This document shows, in pieces, positions 13,301 to 24,537 of a DNA stretch of 64,000 bases. The DNA comes from Antedon mediterranea (lineage: Eukaryota > Echinodermata > Crinoidea > Comatulida > Antedonidae), in the NCBI RefSeq assembly GCF_964355755.1, contig NC_092671.1, positions 11,047,001-11,111,000 on the forward strand, in the 5' to 3' direction. The notes below the pieces were generated by a model. It was not told the DNA's origin. It made no database searches and worked only from the letters and a program-made list of their open reading frames with translations. Numbering within the stretch: the first letter of the stretch is position 1; each line of letters opens with the position of its first letter. Position numbers and translations under genes: made by a program.

Positions 13301-16300
13301 TAACTCCAAGGCAAGTCATTTTAGCTAAACAATTGTTCAAGTGGCTGATTTTAAAATTACAGTCTTCCCTGCACAGTAGTTTATTTTGGGTTAATGTGGT
13401 TTTGTGGGAAACCCAAGAGTCCTTGTTCAAATCCTGGTACAGTAGAACCTGTGTTTTACGTACCCTGATTTTACGTTCCCTCGATTTTACGTACGCTTAA
13501 AATAACCGATGATGTCATCATTTTCTTACATTGAGGGCGCAATTTAACAACAACAAAGCACACACAAAGCCACAATCATGGCCGGCTGTGTGAGGAATTC
13601 TGCTGTGTGTGGGACAAGCTACGCACGTGCATTCCCCCTAAAGCAGTGACTGTTTTTATTGATAGAAAACAATTATATTTTACACTTTATTTAAACATCG
13701 CACAGCCTGTATATACTGTACTTTTCTAGTTAGGCCTCGCATCTTGCTAGGCCTGCTATCCTAGCCTGAATAGTCTAGGGCCTAGTAGGCCTAGCTAGTG
13801 ACCACCTCAGCCTGCATACTGTACAGAAGTAGGCAAATACTGCTATTAGCTACGATGTCTACGTATTTGGGGTCAATTTAAGGTCAACCTTGATTTTACG
13901 AATCCCTTGTTTTAAGTACGCCTTTCGGTCCCGTACCGTACGTAAAATGAAGGTTCTACTGTACTATCTGATTTCTTTGCCCAAAAACAGTGAGATTATT
14001 GAGACATATATATCATGTGTTAATTGTCATTGGTTATTATGTTAATTAAATCATAATCGCTTGATTTTCCCCAATTTTTTTACATGGTTTCCTACAAATA
14101 TTTTTGGTATAGTTAAGTTTGTGGTACATCGTGTGTTTCCAAAAGGAAATTAAGTGACATTTTCAATACTTTATTTTGCAAGTACATGGTATACAGCAAA
14201 ATGTAAGCGTTTATTTTCCATATAAACAATATTATATATTGTTTCAATAGGTTTCATTTGCAGCAGTAGATTGTACAGAAGCAAAGGATGTCTGTAGCCA
14301 ATTTGAGGTTTCTGGATACCCAAGCATCAAGTTCTTCAATTATGGGAAATTAACTCAGGACTACCAAGGTGGAAGAACAGTAAGCTCAACCATTATAACT
14401 TTTTCTAATTACCACAAACTATTCCTAACACACCAAGTCATACAAGTGATATGTTTTGGGTATATTGTAATTTTGTTTTCTGTTTTATAATTTTAGGAGG
14501 TAGACTTCACTAGCTTTATGCAGGCACAAGTCGACCCTTTGAGTGCACCTACACCTGAACCACCAGCACCCAAGGCATTCTGGACAAGTCTTGAGGGTGG
14601 GGATAATGTTATTATGGTGGGAGCTGCAAACTTTGAAGAAGTTGTATCTACATATACCAATGTACTTATAATGTTTTATGCACCTTGTAAGTAAAATACC
14701 TTTTGTATTTTATATTTGTTGTATGTTTATATGACCTAATCAAATCCTAGTATGGTAGTTATTTGTAGAGAGTATGAACATGTAGTAGAGGATTGCAGAT
14801 ATTATTATAAATTGTATTTTTAGTAGATTTAATTTGAGTCCATTTGATTTTACAGGGTGTGGGCATTGTAAGAAAATGAAGCCTGATTTTGTAGAGGCTG
14901 CCAGCAGGTTGAAGGACCTTCAGGTATTTTATTAATGACTATGTAAAAATATAAAAATATATACAACATGTAACAGAATCGATAATGGATTTAGATTCCC
15001 TCTAAATCTCTCATAGAGTATACATTCTAGAATTTGAATAATTTGTATGCTTTGTTTTTGACTATCAAACTTTATTTACCAATTTTAAAGGTCAATGCAG
15101 CGTTTGGGGCATCAGATGCAACATTGGAAAAGATTTTAGCTGATAACAATGACGTCATGGGTTATCCTACGTGTAAGTATTTAAACTTAAAATCATTACA
15201 ATATATTAGATTTAGTTGATGCGATAAAGACTGATTAATCTCGATACTTATCACTGAATTCTTTTAAAATTGAATGAATGAATTTAAACCCAATAACATT
15301 CTGATAATTAATGTATACATGTCATAGTTTTTGTTGCTATATTACTGTATCTATTTTTGTAACTATAAGCCACATTCTTGATGCATATATTAATCACATT
15401 ATTTTTTTTTTCTTTCAGTGGTATTTTACCAGTAAGTAAATTTTTTTTAGTATGTATATCAAAAATCAAAATTGTCATTTTTTAATTAATAATAAAACAA
15501 TCTACATTTAATTATTATACCCAACATTTGGAACAGTTTACCAAGTCACATTAAACATTTAAAGGCACTATATTAAAAAAAATGTTACGATACTAATTGA
15601 TGTGAAGCGCCGCTGATTATAATTAAATGTTGTATAAATGTGCGCTATACAAGTAATAATAATAATAATAATTTTCATTTTAGAAATGGAAAAAAACAAT
15701 ATACATATACAGGAGGTAGATCAACACAAGAATTGTTAGATTTTATGCAAGAGTAAGTAAATTTGTATACTTTTATATTCTGAAATTGTAGCTTTCCATT
15801 GAGGTTTTAATACACGATTCCTAAGCTCTGTTTACACTACCAAACTTATGTGACAAAAAATGTGATGCCCATATATGGACATGATGATGTCATATCACTA
15901 CCATATTTGGGTGCATCACACTTTGTTTTGTCAAACTGCTAGCATCAATCCTGTGATTGCTCTGCTGCAGCGAGTCTTGTAGCGAGTCTAACTAACCCAA
16001 TCATAAAGTAAATTTTAATATTTTGAAATGTACTGTAATTCTACTACTTTCAGTATAAGAATATTTATGCAAATCTTCAATATTTTTATTTTCAGTCCAA
16101 AACCATCCACACCTTCAAAAGTAGACCCTAAATGGTATGATATCCCCAGTGCTGTCAACCATCTATCTACAGCCAATTTTGAGACATTTATAGCAGCCAC
16201 TGATAATGTGCTTATCATGTTCTACACACCATGGTGTGGACATTGCAAGGCAGCTAAGCCTGCTTTCCAGGATGCAGCCGAGGAGCTTAAGAATGAGACA

Positions 16301-16744
16301 ACTAGGAAATTAGCTGCTGTGGATTGTACTGAAAATACTGGTAATTAATATCCTTGATTTTTATTATATAGGCACATATTTAACAATAATTACATAATAC
16401 AAGTTAGGTTTGAAGTACCAAAAAAAGAAGACTCTTGAGAACGGTTGTACCATTACCAAGACATTCTCAACCTTACTTCCTTTTCATAAACACATGGTGT
16501 ATCGCAAAGTGAGACTTCCAAAAATTCTATATTATTTATTAATATTGATTTTAAATGTTTCTGATCATATCTATTATTTTTTACTTCTTTTTCAGATATT
16601 TGTCAAAAATTTGGCGTGCGTGGGTACCCAACTTTTAAAGTATTCCAGAAGGGAGCTATCTCCAAGGATTACGATTCTGGCAGGTCAAAAGATGATTTTA
16701 TTAAATACATGAAAAATTTACCATTCACAAAAGAAGAACTTTAA
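1323..16744 (+). CDS. PDIA5: PDIA5-like protein disulfide isomerase with five CGHC thioredoxin domains
   Basis: ER-lumen thiol-disulfide oxidoreductase. Coding exons: 1323-1364, 3391-3517, 3888-3975, 4164-4229, 4414-4459, 4760-4852, 5135-5195, 6093-6160, 6322-6413, 7066-7134, 7611-7747, 8017-8084, 11935-12029, 12360-12425, 12780-12919, 13240-13310, 14251-14379, 14497-14686, 14856-14923, 15091-15172, 15419-15431, 15684-15752, 16096-16340, 16596-16744. Total 2274 nt, 757 residues, no frame conflict. A hydrophobic signal peptide is followed by an N-terminal thioredoxin-like domain lacking CxxC but with KKLLRTRNN, a PDIA5 hallmark. Five catalytic domains follow with CGHC at residues 176-179, 298-301, 421-424, 551-554 and 674-677, each with a G-F/Y-P cis-Pro loop. 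Acidic Pro-rich linkers separate them. The C-terminus KEEL is an ER-retrieval signal, as in human PDIA5. Human PDIA5 is about 519 residues with three CxxC domains, so two domains are extra here. One intron uses a GC donor (13311) and one exon is 13 nt. Confidence 0.93.
1850..2220 (+). mobile_element. Truncated non-LTR retroposon 3' end with (AAAC)n tail
   Basis: Within PDIA5 intron 1. A T-rich stretch leads to a stem-loop (CTGGTGGGTAAG at 2076-2087 pairing with CTTATTTGCCCACCAG at 2105-2120) and ends in AATAAAAAC followed by six or so CAAA units (2195-2220). A terminal hairpin plus short-repeat tail is typical of LINE/SINE 3' ends. The clade cannot be named, and the short open frame inside is AT-rich noise. 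Confidence 0.5.
3204..3300. mobile_element. Half copy of the TTAAAGATGTATTGTCCC inverted-repeat family
   Basis: PDIA5 intron 1 carries ATTAAAGATGTATTGTCCC followed by an A-rich body. It matches the left end of the full-length element at 26291-26614. The opposite end is not seen, so this is a truncated copy. Confidence 0.4.
4486..4619. mobile_element. MITE, family A (AAAGCTCTGTCTACACTAT termini)
   Basis: Lies in PDIA5 intron 5. Left end TAAAGCTCCGTCTACACTAT mirrors right end ATAGTGTAGACAAAGCTTAA, and the interior carries inverted copies of a TGGGCACATCAC/CATATTTGGGCA motif. The whole about 130-bp element can fold into one hairpin. Other copies are listed separately. Confidence 0.7.
6842..7003. 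repeat. Long near-perfect hairpin
   Basis: Inside PDIA5 intron 9. The left arm from CAAATAATGAATG through GATGAAAGGTTATATCAAC is mirrored by GTTGATATAACCTTTCATC through CATTCATTATTTG. Arms are about 75 bp with a loop of about 10 nt (around 6921) and few mismatches. It is most simply a young palindromic MITE. Confidence 0.7.
8143..11874. mobile_element. 3.7-kb fold-back (giant inverted repeat) element
   Basis: Occupies most of PDIA5 intron 12. Termini are GTCCAGGAGCTTATGTC (8143) and GACATAAGCCCCTGGAC (to 11874), flanked on each side by TA. Homology continues inward on both sides: 8143-9090 pairs with about 11095-11874, 9281-9600 with about 10853-11090, and 9600-9835 with about 10225-10450. 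This leaves an unpaired centre of roughly 390 bp. The right arm is interrupted by an insertion near 10470-10850 with a retroposon-like tail. No transposase-like reading frame was found. TA flanks suggest a Tc1/mariner-type mobiliser, which is inference. Confidence 0.8.
10470..10850 (-). mobile_element. Probable retroposon 3' end nested in the fold-back element
   Basis: This segment interrupts the right arm of the fold-back element and has no counterpart in the left arm. Read on the minus strand it ends in GAAATAAAATAAATAAAATAA, an A-rich short-repeat tail typical of LINE/SINE insertions. The upstream part has no recognisable domain. Confidence 0.4.
13008..13095. mobile_element. Family A MITE, left-half fragment
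   Basis: AAAGCTCTGTCTAGACTATC is followed by TTTATGTGACCAAAAAAATG and a degraded TATATGGACAC core. No matching right terminus is found, so the copy is truncated. PDIA5 intron 15. Confidence 0.5.
13440..13961. mobile_element. Non-autonomous pogo/Tigger-like DNA transposon
   Basis: Perfect terminal inverted repeats CAGTAGAACCT (13440-13450) and AGGTTCTACTG (13951-13961) are flanked by TA on both sides. Repeated GATTTTACGTAC and TTTTACGTACC words lie just inside both ends. CAG-starting ends with TA target duplication are the pogo/Tigger signature. The 522-bp body has no transposase frame and includes a TAGGCC-rich stretch. It sits in PDIA5 intron 16, the intron with the GC donor. Confidence 0.7.
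15595..15675 (+). mobile_element. SINE/LINE 3' tail with (AAT)n
   Basis: Reads TGTGAAGCGCCGCTGAT, then TATAAATGTGCGCTATACAA, then AATAATAATAATAAT. A GCGC-containing 3' tail followed by a trinucleotide tail is common among L2/CR1-type LINEs and the SINEs they mobilise. Lies in PDIA5 intron 21. Confidence 0.4.
15821..15945. mobile_element. Family A MITE, 3'-truncated copy
   Basis: Starts CTAAGCTCTGTTTACACTAC, keeps the central inverted motifs (CCCATATATGGACATG, ACCATATTTGGGTGCATCAC) and stops after TTTTGTCAAACT without the expected right terminus. PDIA5 intron 22. Confidence 0.55.
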
Positions 16745-19700
16745 CACTAACATTAAACTTGATTAGACTAGGGTTAAAAAGTACTGTAATCACATTTTTA
16801 TATTCCCTCAAATCATAGAATTTAACACAAATAGACTAAACATCCACTTAAAGCAGTGGGCTGGAACCAGCTACAGTACTGTGTATTGCGGTACAAATAA
16901 AAGCTTAGAAATGCCTATATTACAATCAAAATGTTCAGTTTTCAAAAGATATTAAACATTAATTTATTTTACTTTCATTGAGTGCATAGTGCTCAAAACT
17001 TAACTTCCCATTTCTTCTCTACTAACAACACTGTACATGCTTGATCCTCTTTTTATCATTAAAATCTTCCTATGTTTTTGTGTACATTATATTTAGCGCC
17101 ATTATAGTATAATGTTACTATAGAAAGAACATGTTTTTAATTACTTTATATTAAGGTGAAGGGTTTATAATAATTACTATTTTACTTATTCGTATTGATG
17201 AGGCTTTTCTATTTTCTTAATTACATTAAAAATGTAAATGCAATACCATGGACATTTGTGAGTTGTATGTACAGCAGGCTGTGGTAAAAGGTAACAAGAA
17301 TAAAGAATATACAATTTAAATGTAAAATAAAATAATGAGTAAAAAGTAATTATTAAGTTAATTAGCAAGTAAAATTCTGATATTTATTTTTTGAATTTAA
17401 TGATTCTGTAAAAAAAGATTAGAGAATAATTCTAGCTTAAATCATATATGCATAGTTAATCAAGGACAGCTACAATGTAGCAGGATTTGTATGTTTAACA
17501 ACATCACATTTTGTATTTACGAAATTTAAATCTTAAATTATTTGTACTTAAATTGTATTCATTGGTCATTCTGCCAAGATATTATAAAAAGATTTTATAA
17601 GTAAATCAAATGATAGGAATATTTATAAGGTTCTGTAAACTAAAAATACGTAATGTTTATTGTAATACAATGATACTTTTAAACTAACGGCAAATTTCAA
17701 CCGCCCCCTCCAGTGACTATTATCTAAAATCATAAAATAAGTTGAGGGTGTCAAATGGAAGAAACAAAACATTATAGATTAGCTTTTACTCTTTTTCACT
17801 AAACAGTTTTTTTCAAATTTTTTTCGTAATTAATAAAGTCAAAATATGTGCCTCTAAGGGTTTCATGGTGAACATTCCATATTACTGTATATCTTTTTTT
17901 TAAATGTTTTTTTAGATACACACTGCCCTCATTAAAACCCTGTTTTAGTACAATCTTATTTTAATACTTCTTACTACTATTTATACAAATTAATTGTGTA
18001 ATTTTATTTATAATATTAAACATTAGGGTCATTGTTTATTTTTAGAACTAGACTATTCAGTTACTCTGTATACAACTTTTGTCTTCCACTAAAAAATACA
18101 GAATTTCTAATCCGAATCAATGTGTCTTGTTTCTTTTTTGTTTTTCAATTTATTAATAATAATGACTTGCTGATTTAAAGTTGCAGAACAATAAATAATC
18201 ATGACAACAGGCAACAATAATTAATAATAATGCTTACGGGCCGGAGGAAAAAACAGGCATTATGTCAAAAAAGGCTAAAAATACCCAAAGTCTCCAGCAT
18301 TGAAGAGCCACCTAAACCAGGGCCTCTGCGTCATGATCAAGATCACTTCACCCTGCCACTATAATGTATCATTTAAAAACCAAGACAAGCTCATTTAGAA
18401 TGTACAGTATGTACAACTGCTTGAATTAATTAATGGTGCTGCCACATCAAACATTGTCATTTTGAAATTTACTAATAAGTCACTGATACAGTATGTGTAT
18501 TAATTGATGTCAAATAATTGTAACCAGTCAATTAGTGGAAGACTGCTATATTTGGATAAGTGTGTAATCATAAGCTTCCCCAGGTCATTCTGCATGTTTT
18601 CTTGGCTAGACTGCAATCCACAACATCCAGTAAAGATGTTCTATAATTGTGATACTAATTCTATAACGCTAATAATGGAGATATATATATTGTCCTACAA
18701 TTATTAAGGTATTTCAGTAGGTATCTTTTACCTACTAGGCTAGGCCTAGTCATTAAGGTAATGATTTTTAATGTAATTATTATTATTTCCTAATCAAAAT
18801 ACAACAAACATTGAAGTACACATGCAGGCACAAAATATATCGGACAATGTATCATCACATTGCCTAGGCCTACACTGCCCAGCTAGTCATCAGGCACCCA
18901 GCCTTCCATTCCCCATACTATACCAAATGCTTAGGCCTATGCTAAATACAGTGATGCCTAGCTTAGTTAAGTTAGGCCAAGTCATTTAAACTTACCCTGC
19001 TCTCCCACTTTTCCAATTGACTGCGGTTATTAACATCCAATGATTTTCTTCAAATACTATATTAAGAATCATAACCTTCATTAAATTATGTTCCATTTCA
19101 TTGTAGCTGTCCTAACCGTCACTAACCGAGATCGTCTGCTCAAAGTGATGCTAAACCGCAAACCACCAAACAACACAATTTCCTGTTCTCTGATTGGTAG
19201 AATCTTCCAAAATTAGTTTCACGAAGAATCAGCCAATCAGAGCAGAGTTTTACTGATCTGATTTTTGTACAAATCCACAAAAGAACTTTGTATACAGCAC
19301 ATACCTCTTCACAACAAATTTAATAATAAATATTGTAACATTTTCGAACACATTGGACAACCAAAAGACAATAGCCTAGACCTTATATATAAAAATATGA
19401 TTTTTTTTTACAATATGATAATAAGCTTGTGATTGGTCAAATCACTTTTAGGTCTGCGTTACGCTTACGTTCTGTTTCGTCTCTAGTGGGAACCATGCCT
19501 TAACAAATAATAAATATAGTGTCTTTACCTGAATAAATCACGGGTCTAAACGTGAAAGAGTTATTTTATACATAGACGTAATTTATAAAAATTACACAAT
19601 GTTCATTATCAAAAAGGTACCGCATCTGTCACGGTAAATAATCGTTATTATGGTATAAACAGTAAGACAAATATTTTTAAAATAAACGAAATTGCACAAA

Positions 19701-20017
19701 AGCACTCGCATCTCATTTTGATTGCAAAACTCTTTCTTTCCTTTTATGAATTTAATTTCTGCATGCATTTGTACAGTAGCAGTAATAATTTAATTTCATT
19801 GCACATTGTCCATGGTTAGCGGTTCTCTAACTCTGTATTAATCATTAGCCGGGTTTAAGTTGGTTTTATAGTCATCGCTAACTTTGTAGTGTAGGAACAA
19901 ACTTACTTAGGTAAAATAACTTGCCCTAAACGAGCCCTATGTTTATGAATAAAATATATACACATTTCTGTTCAAAAGTCCATTATCTTGACATATTACA
20001 GTTTGTCAACTCAGAAT
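16745..20017. other. PDIA5 3' UTR and intergenic DNA, no gene seen
   Basis: AATAAA at 16896-16901 is a plausible PDIA5 polyadenylation signal, 152 bp after the stop, and further copies follow. Around 18110-18370 the minus strand looks like a retroposon tail (AATAAATTGAAAAACAAAAAAG). A TAGGCC-rich patch occupies 18725-18975. At 19180-19250 a CTCTGATTGG...CCAATCAGAG inverted pair contains two opposed CCAAT boxes. Half of a TTCCCACTAG-type MITE lies at 19414-19502. I found no supported exon. Confidence 0.5.
19414..19502. mobile_element. Family B MITE, right-half fragment (CTAGTGGGAACCA end)
   Basis: Contains GTGATTGGTCAAATCAC, GCGTTACGCTTACG and the terminus CTAGTGGGAACCATGCCTTA. It matches the right half of the complete element at 25909-26093; no left terminus is visible. 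Confidence 0.5.
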
Positions 20018-21670
20018 TCAAAGAGCTGGACATGTTTTCCTTCTTTCCGTCAACCTCGGATGCAACGATATCGGAGGCGATTTCTGAGTTTTGTTTTCCG
20101 CTATTGATCCAGACGAGGAATGGCTAAGTAACTTTGCTTGATTGATATGAACATTAAGGATGCTCATGGCTCTCTTTAATTTTGAACACTTTCTTGGAAG
20201 ATTTGATTTTCTATTTTGCAATACCTCACTTGCCAGATTTAACACCATGTCATTTATTCGATGTGTGTCAACGGCCGCTGATAATTCATAGAATTTCCAG
20301 TTATTCTCTCTAGCAAGGGTGAAACCATCTTTGTAGGAAACATGGCGACCTTGTTCAAGCTCTCGTTTGTTTCCTATCAGGATTACTGGAAGATTGCTCT
20401 TGCTGCTCGAGACGATCTTATCACGAAAGGATTTCGCCGCAGCAAAACTTTTCTTTGAAAGAATTGAGTACACATATAAAACAGCGTCTGCATTCGCAAG
20501 ATAGTTATCTAGTGTGTCCTGTAAAGAAAATAAATTCGTATTGATGTTTAGGCCTATTATTTTTATTCTCTAGACTAATAGATGAGTTTTGTAAACAAAT
20601 ACTAATTAATGGACCTGGGGGTATGTATAAACATTTGTATAAAGCTAAATTCAATGAAAACATAAATCAAGATTCTGCAATTATGACAAAAACATTCTTT
20701 TAGTACAGCAGGCCACGTACTCTTATGTTAGGGATTTTTTCAATTCGTTCTGTACATTCTTATATTATACTCCATGTTTCTTGATTTTAAAATACAAAAT
20801 TCGTTTGTAAATATATCACTATACTGAATGTTTTACTATAAATTATGTAACATGTTTTATTAACAATAGTTTAATCGTATGCCTAGCTGATTACCCACCT
20901 GTCCGGCCGTGTCATAAATCTCTAACTTCACTGCTTTTCCATCAATCGTTTCGTATTTGTCATAACAGCATTCTATAATTAAAAAAAAATAAAAAGTATG
21001 TTTACACCTACATTTATTACCGATCACCATGAAACATAATTTCCTACAGAATTAAAGAGATAAAACATGACTTTATTGTCCAAATTAGAAATTACATTTA
21101 TCGTTGTCATAGTAAATTACATTGAATATACAAAATGCAAAATAATACTATCCTATACTTTGAGAGGTGAGAGAGTTTGTACGTTTGTCCGTTATTATAG
21201 TATACACGCGCGCATTCATGATTATCAATTGAATTATTTTTTTTAAAACAAAATTGACTTACCTAAATTTGGATCATATTCGTGTAAGTATCTACCACAA
21301 AGAAATCTCACAGCAATGGCTGTAAACAAAATAGTCATTAAGTTAAATAACCTTATACCAGTACATAATGTCTATATGCAAAACAATTTTATGTACCGTG
21401 CGGTATCTTAATCAACATATAGTTCTTAGTAGTGTAAATAGTTAGCACAATAACCGAAGTTTTATATTTACTTTAAGCCATTTGGAACACATGATGGACA
21501 CCTCACTTTCCTAGTGGAAAGTTCTTGTGAACAATCCTCTAGTTAACATTTCTTATAATGCTATTTTATACTGATGTTTGATTTGTACTCGTACCTGATT
21601 TGCCAACTCCATCTTCACCTAGCAAAACAAATCTTAGTTTTATTCCAGAGTTTCTTTTATCAGTTTTCAT
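20018..21670 (-). CDS. Ras-like small GTPase (RERG/RASL-type)
   Basis: Signalling GTPase of the Ras superfamily. Coding exons on the minus strand are 21670-21595, 21319-21263, 20972-20899 and 20518-20018: 708 nt, 235 residues, with all phases consistent. The P-loop is GEDGVGKS at residues 18-25. EYDPNLE resembles the switch I of RERG-like proteins, and switch I Thr is not obvious. DTAGQ is at 65-69. The G4 motif is NKRE at 119-122 rather than NKxD, and the G5-like SAA is at 149-151. An approximately 60-residue basic, Ser-rich tail ends in CPAL, a CAAX-like end whose Leu would favour geranylgeranylation if used. The start at MKTDK is chosen because the upstream part of the exon (to 21699) and the 5' exon contain no in-frame ATG. 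I cannot assign it to a specific vertebrate gene. Confidence 0.85.
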
Positions 21671-21699
21671 CTTTGAGATTTCTTCTTTTTTTTCCAAAT

Positions 21700-24537
21700 C
21701 TGAAATAAAACAAACTAGTGTTAAAATGAGTTTGTTGCGTAGGAGGCCTACTGATACAAAATAATCAAACCGTGTCCATTTTTTCTCTAATGATTGTAGG
21801 GACACTTGTTTGTGTGTGAAAGAAGGTCTGTTTTTAAAACTCTGACATGAACATTCGTTGGTAAATTAATTCATATATTTATAAAGTATATTATTATTAG
21901 TTAGTACATAATTACGTCAGACAATAACATGATTTATATGAAGATAGGTATAGTTTGCTTTCATTCAATCTAAAGGCTAAGAGGGTATCATTATAATATT
22001 ATCAGCTTAATTAATTAAACTGTGTGTGCTAAAATACATCATAGTTTTCTATCACATCTACGTCATGCGACAAAATTGAGGTTTTTTTTTAACTGGAGTA
22101 TTTGTTCCCAATTGTTTAAAGGCTATGAGGAGGTTATCAATTATAATATTCCGTGTTTGCTAAACACATTGTTGTCTTATATCTTTATTATTAGCACGTA
22201 ATTGATACGTCAGGTAACAAAATTGATTTCTTTAAGGGTATAGTTTACTCTCATTTTCATCTCAAAGGCCATCATATATCAATTATATTATCATCAGATG
22301 AATATTAATCCAAATCGTGCGTGCGAAATATATATTATTAGGCTGCGTTGCTTTTCTCCTTGACAGAGCGAACCGTATTGTTTAATAATAGTGTTTCTGA
22401 CGTGGATTGTTTTATTTGATTGGAAGCCGTCGGGTAAAGCATCATCCTACACAATGATACCTTATTATTAGGCCTTCAGTGCTTCACTGACGCTGCCAGC
22501 AATACACCTACGTCATTAATCTGGTTCGTATTTATTTTTAAGACAATTGAATGATGATTTTCGCAGAGTAGTATTATTAGAATGATGTGTGGTCGAGAAC
22601 CAAATGTCAACAATTAATTACAAGAAGATTCGACCTAAACCTTCACTGACTAACTAGTTTTCGCTAGGCCATACCAATTTTTTTTTCGAAGCTGAAATAC
22701 ATTATACATTTATCCTTTCCGTGTATAGTACTATTTTTAGACGAAGTTGAGACAACCCCTTTTCTACCACCTAAATATTTTAGTATTAACTTCGATAATA
22801 ATCAGAAAACGATAGTAAATTGTGACAAAATCTGCCAACCGTCTATTTTATAATAATAAATGCATACAAATTCGTTACCCACCCACTTCTGCTTCTCCTA
22901 GTTTTACCCAATGATAAAACAAGTCAGGTGCCATATACCGTGTAAAGTCTACAACGAGTCGTACAGTAGGCTAACGATGAATTCATGTAATTACCAGTGT
23001 TGTATTTTTGTCTTAAATACAGCAATACAGTAATTATAACCTTTACATTTTTTTAACAATTTCGATTTGGTTCTTTGTAGAGATACTCATGCCCGAATGA
23101 TCGTGATTAAATTTGATTGGCGTGTACATCGTACTTAACACAGTTTTGTTTTTAGATTTAGATACCATTTGCATTATTTAATTGTAGGGTTTTAGTAGTA
23201 TTGTAGTGTCGTAATAGCTGTAGATTAAATATACTGTAAGGTTACAAAAATATAATCTAATACCACAACGTTAAGTAAGCAGTTACAAAGAAAAGATAAA
23301 TGTTCTTTGTCATTATTATTTAAACAAACCTTGGACTTAAGGAACATTGCTCTTTTTAGTCAGGCGGATCGTTCTTTTTGGGACAACTACTCATTAAAAC
23401 AAATATATACACAAATGTATAGAATACCGTACAAGAAGTTTGTGGATTATTGCTATTACTGCTATTATATGAAAAATAATCTTTGTATGCCTATTGTGTG
23501 CATAGTATTCTTACATGGAGGAATAGTTATTGTAATGTTCTTGTAATTCACTATAAAGTGAACCCCGGTATGAAACGCCCAACTAATGTTAATGTACACA
23601 TTGAATGAATTAAACAATTATGAAAATTATTCTTTATTCTTTATTTCAAGCCAACAGTGTAAAACACCAATTACAGGTTATACACAAAGTCAATATTATT
23701 TAACTCTAGGGTAATCCCGTCGCCTGGTTAATAGAAAGGTATTGTTAGATTTGAGTGTGGCAAGTGCTATAACGAATAAATATGATCAGATTTTTAGACT
23801 CATACCAACTTTATGGCTTATGGCATTTTGAGCCATACACTGTGGAAGCCTAAACATTCTAAAAGTTGAGTCCAGAGACCGTTCAATTCATCATTTGTGT
23901 GTATATGTAGGCCTACATACAATTACAATCATGTAGGCCTATGTGTAAAGTAATACTGTAATAATTGTGCTAGGAACATACGACAAGTAACTATGTAAGA
24001 GTACATACCCATTATGAATAATACATAAAAAGACCAAAAACTTTTGACAAAAACGTACATTAGAATAGTAAATCCCCTGATGATGACAGGATTTGCACCA
24101 GAAACTTGTTTTATATCATTAATTACATTTTGAAGTTTGAAATCTTTAATTACACTTTGAAAGCCAGTAGCGAGAAAGTTTAATTCCTACGTTTGTTTTT
24201 TAATTTAAGTATTTTTTGCTTTAAATTACATTTTTTTTTCAGGTAAATAATTGTTTGGTTAACGTGAATAACTTATGTGACAAAATGACACATTCAAAAA
24301 CAAACTTGAAATAAAAAATATTTTTCAGGGGGACAATAATATCTTTAAAACTGTTACGTCAACAAGCGAGCAGCGTTTTTTGTAAGAAATATTTCTTGTT
24401 TAAATCATTATCAAAAAACACAAAAATATGATCCTTCTATTCTACACACAGTCATTAAAAGAACTATTTATATTACAAATATCACTTTAAAGTGGACACA
24501 ACAGTGGATATAAACACTCAGTAACACAGTACTTACT
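21700..24537. other. GTPase intron 1, no exon seen
   Basis: AT-rich intron. Degenerate direct repeats of about 100 bp occur at roughly 21910-22010 and 22205-22310 (shared GGTATAGTTT and ATCTCAAAGGC/ATCTAAAGGC words, followed by TATAATATTATCA). A right end of the TTAAAGATGTATTGTCCC family lies at about 24326-24345 (GGGGGACAATAATATCTTTA). Confidence 0.4.

Noticed and set aside
21566-21805. Open frame beginning MSLQSLEKK as an alternative GTPase start
   Set aside because: It reads through the acceptor at 21700 into intron; the spliced 5' exon leaves MKTDK as the first in-frame Met.
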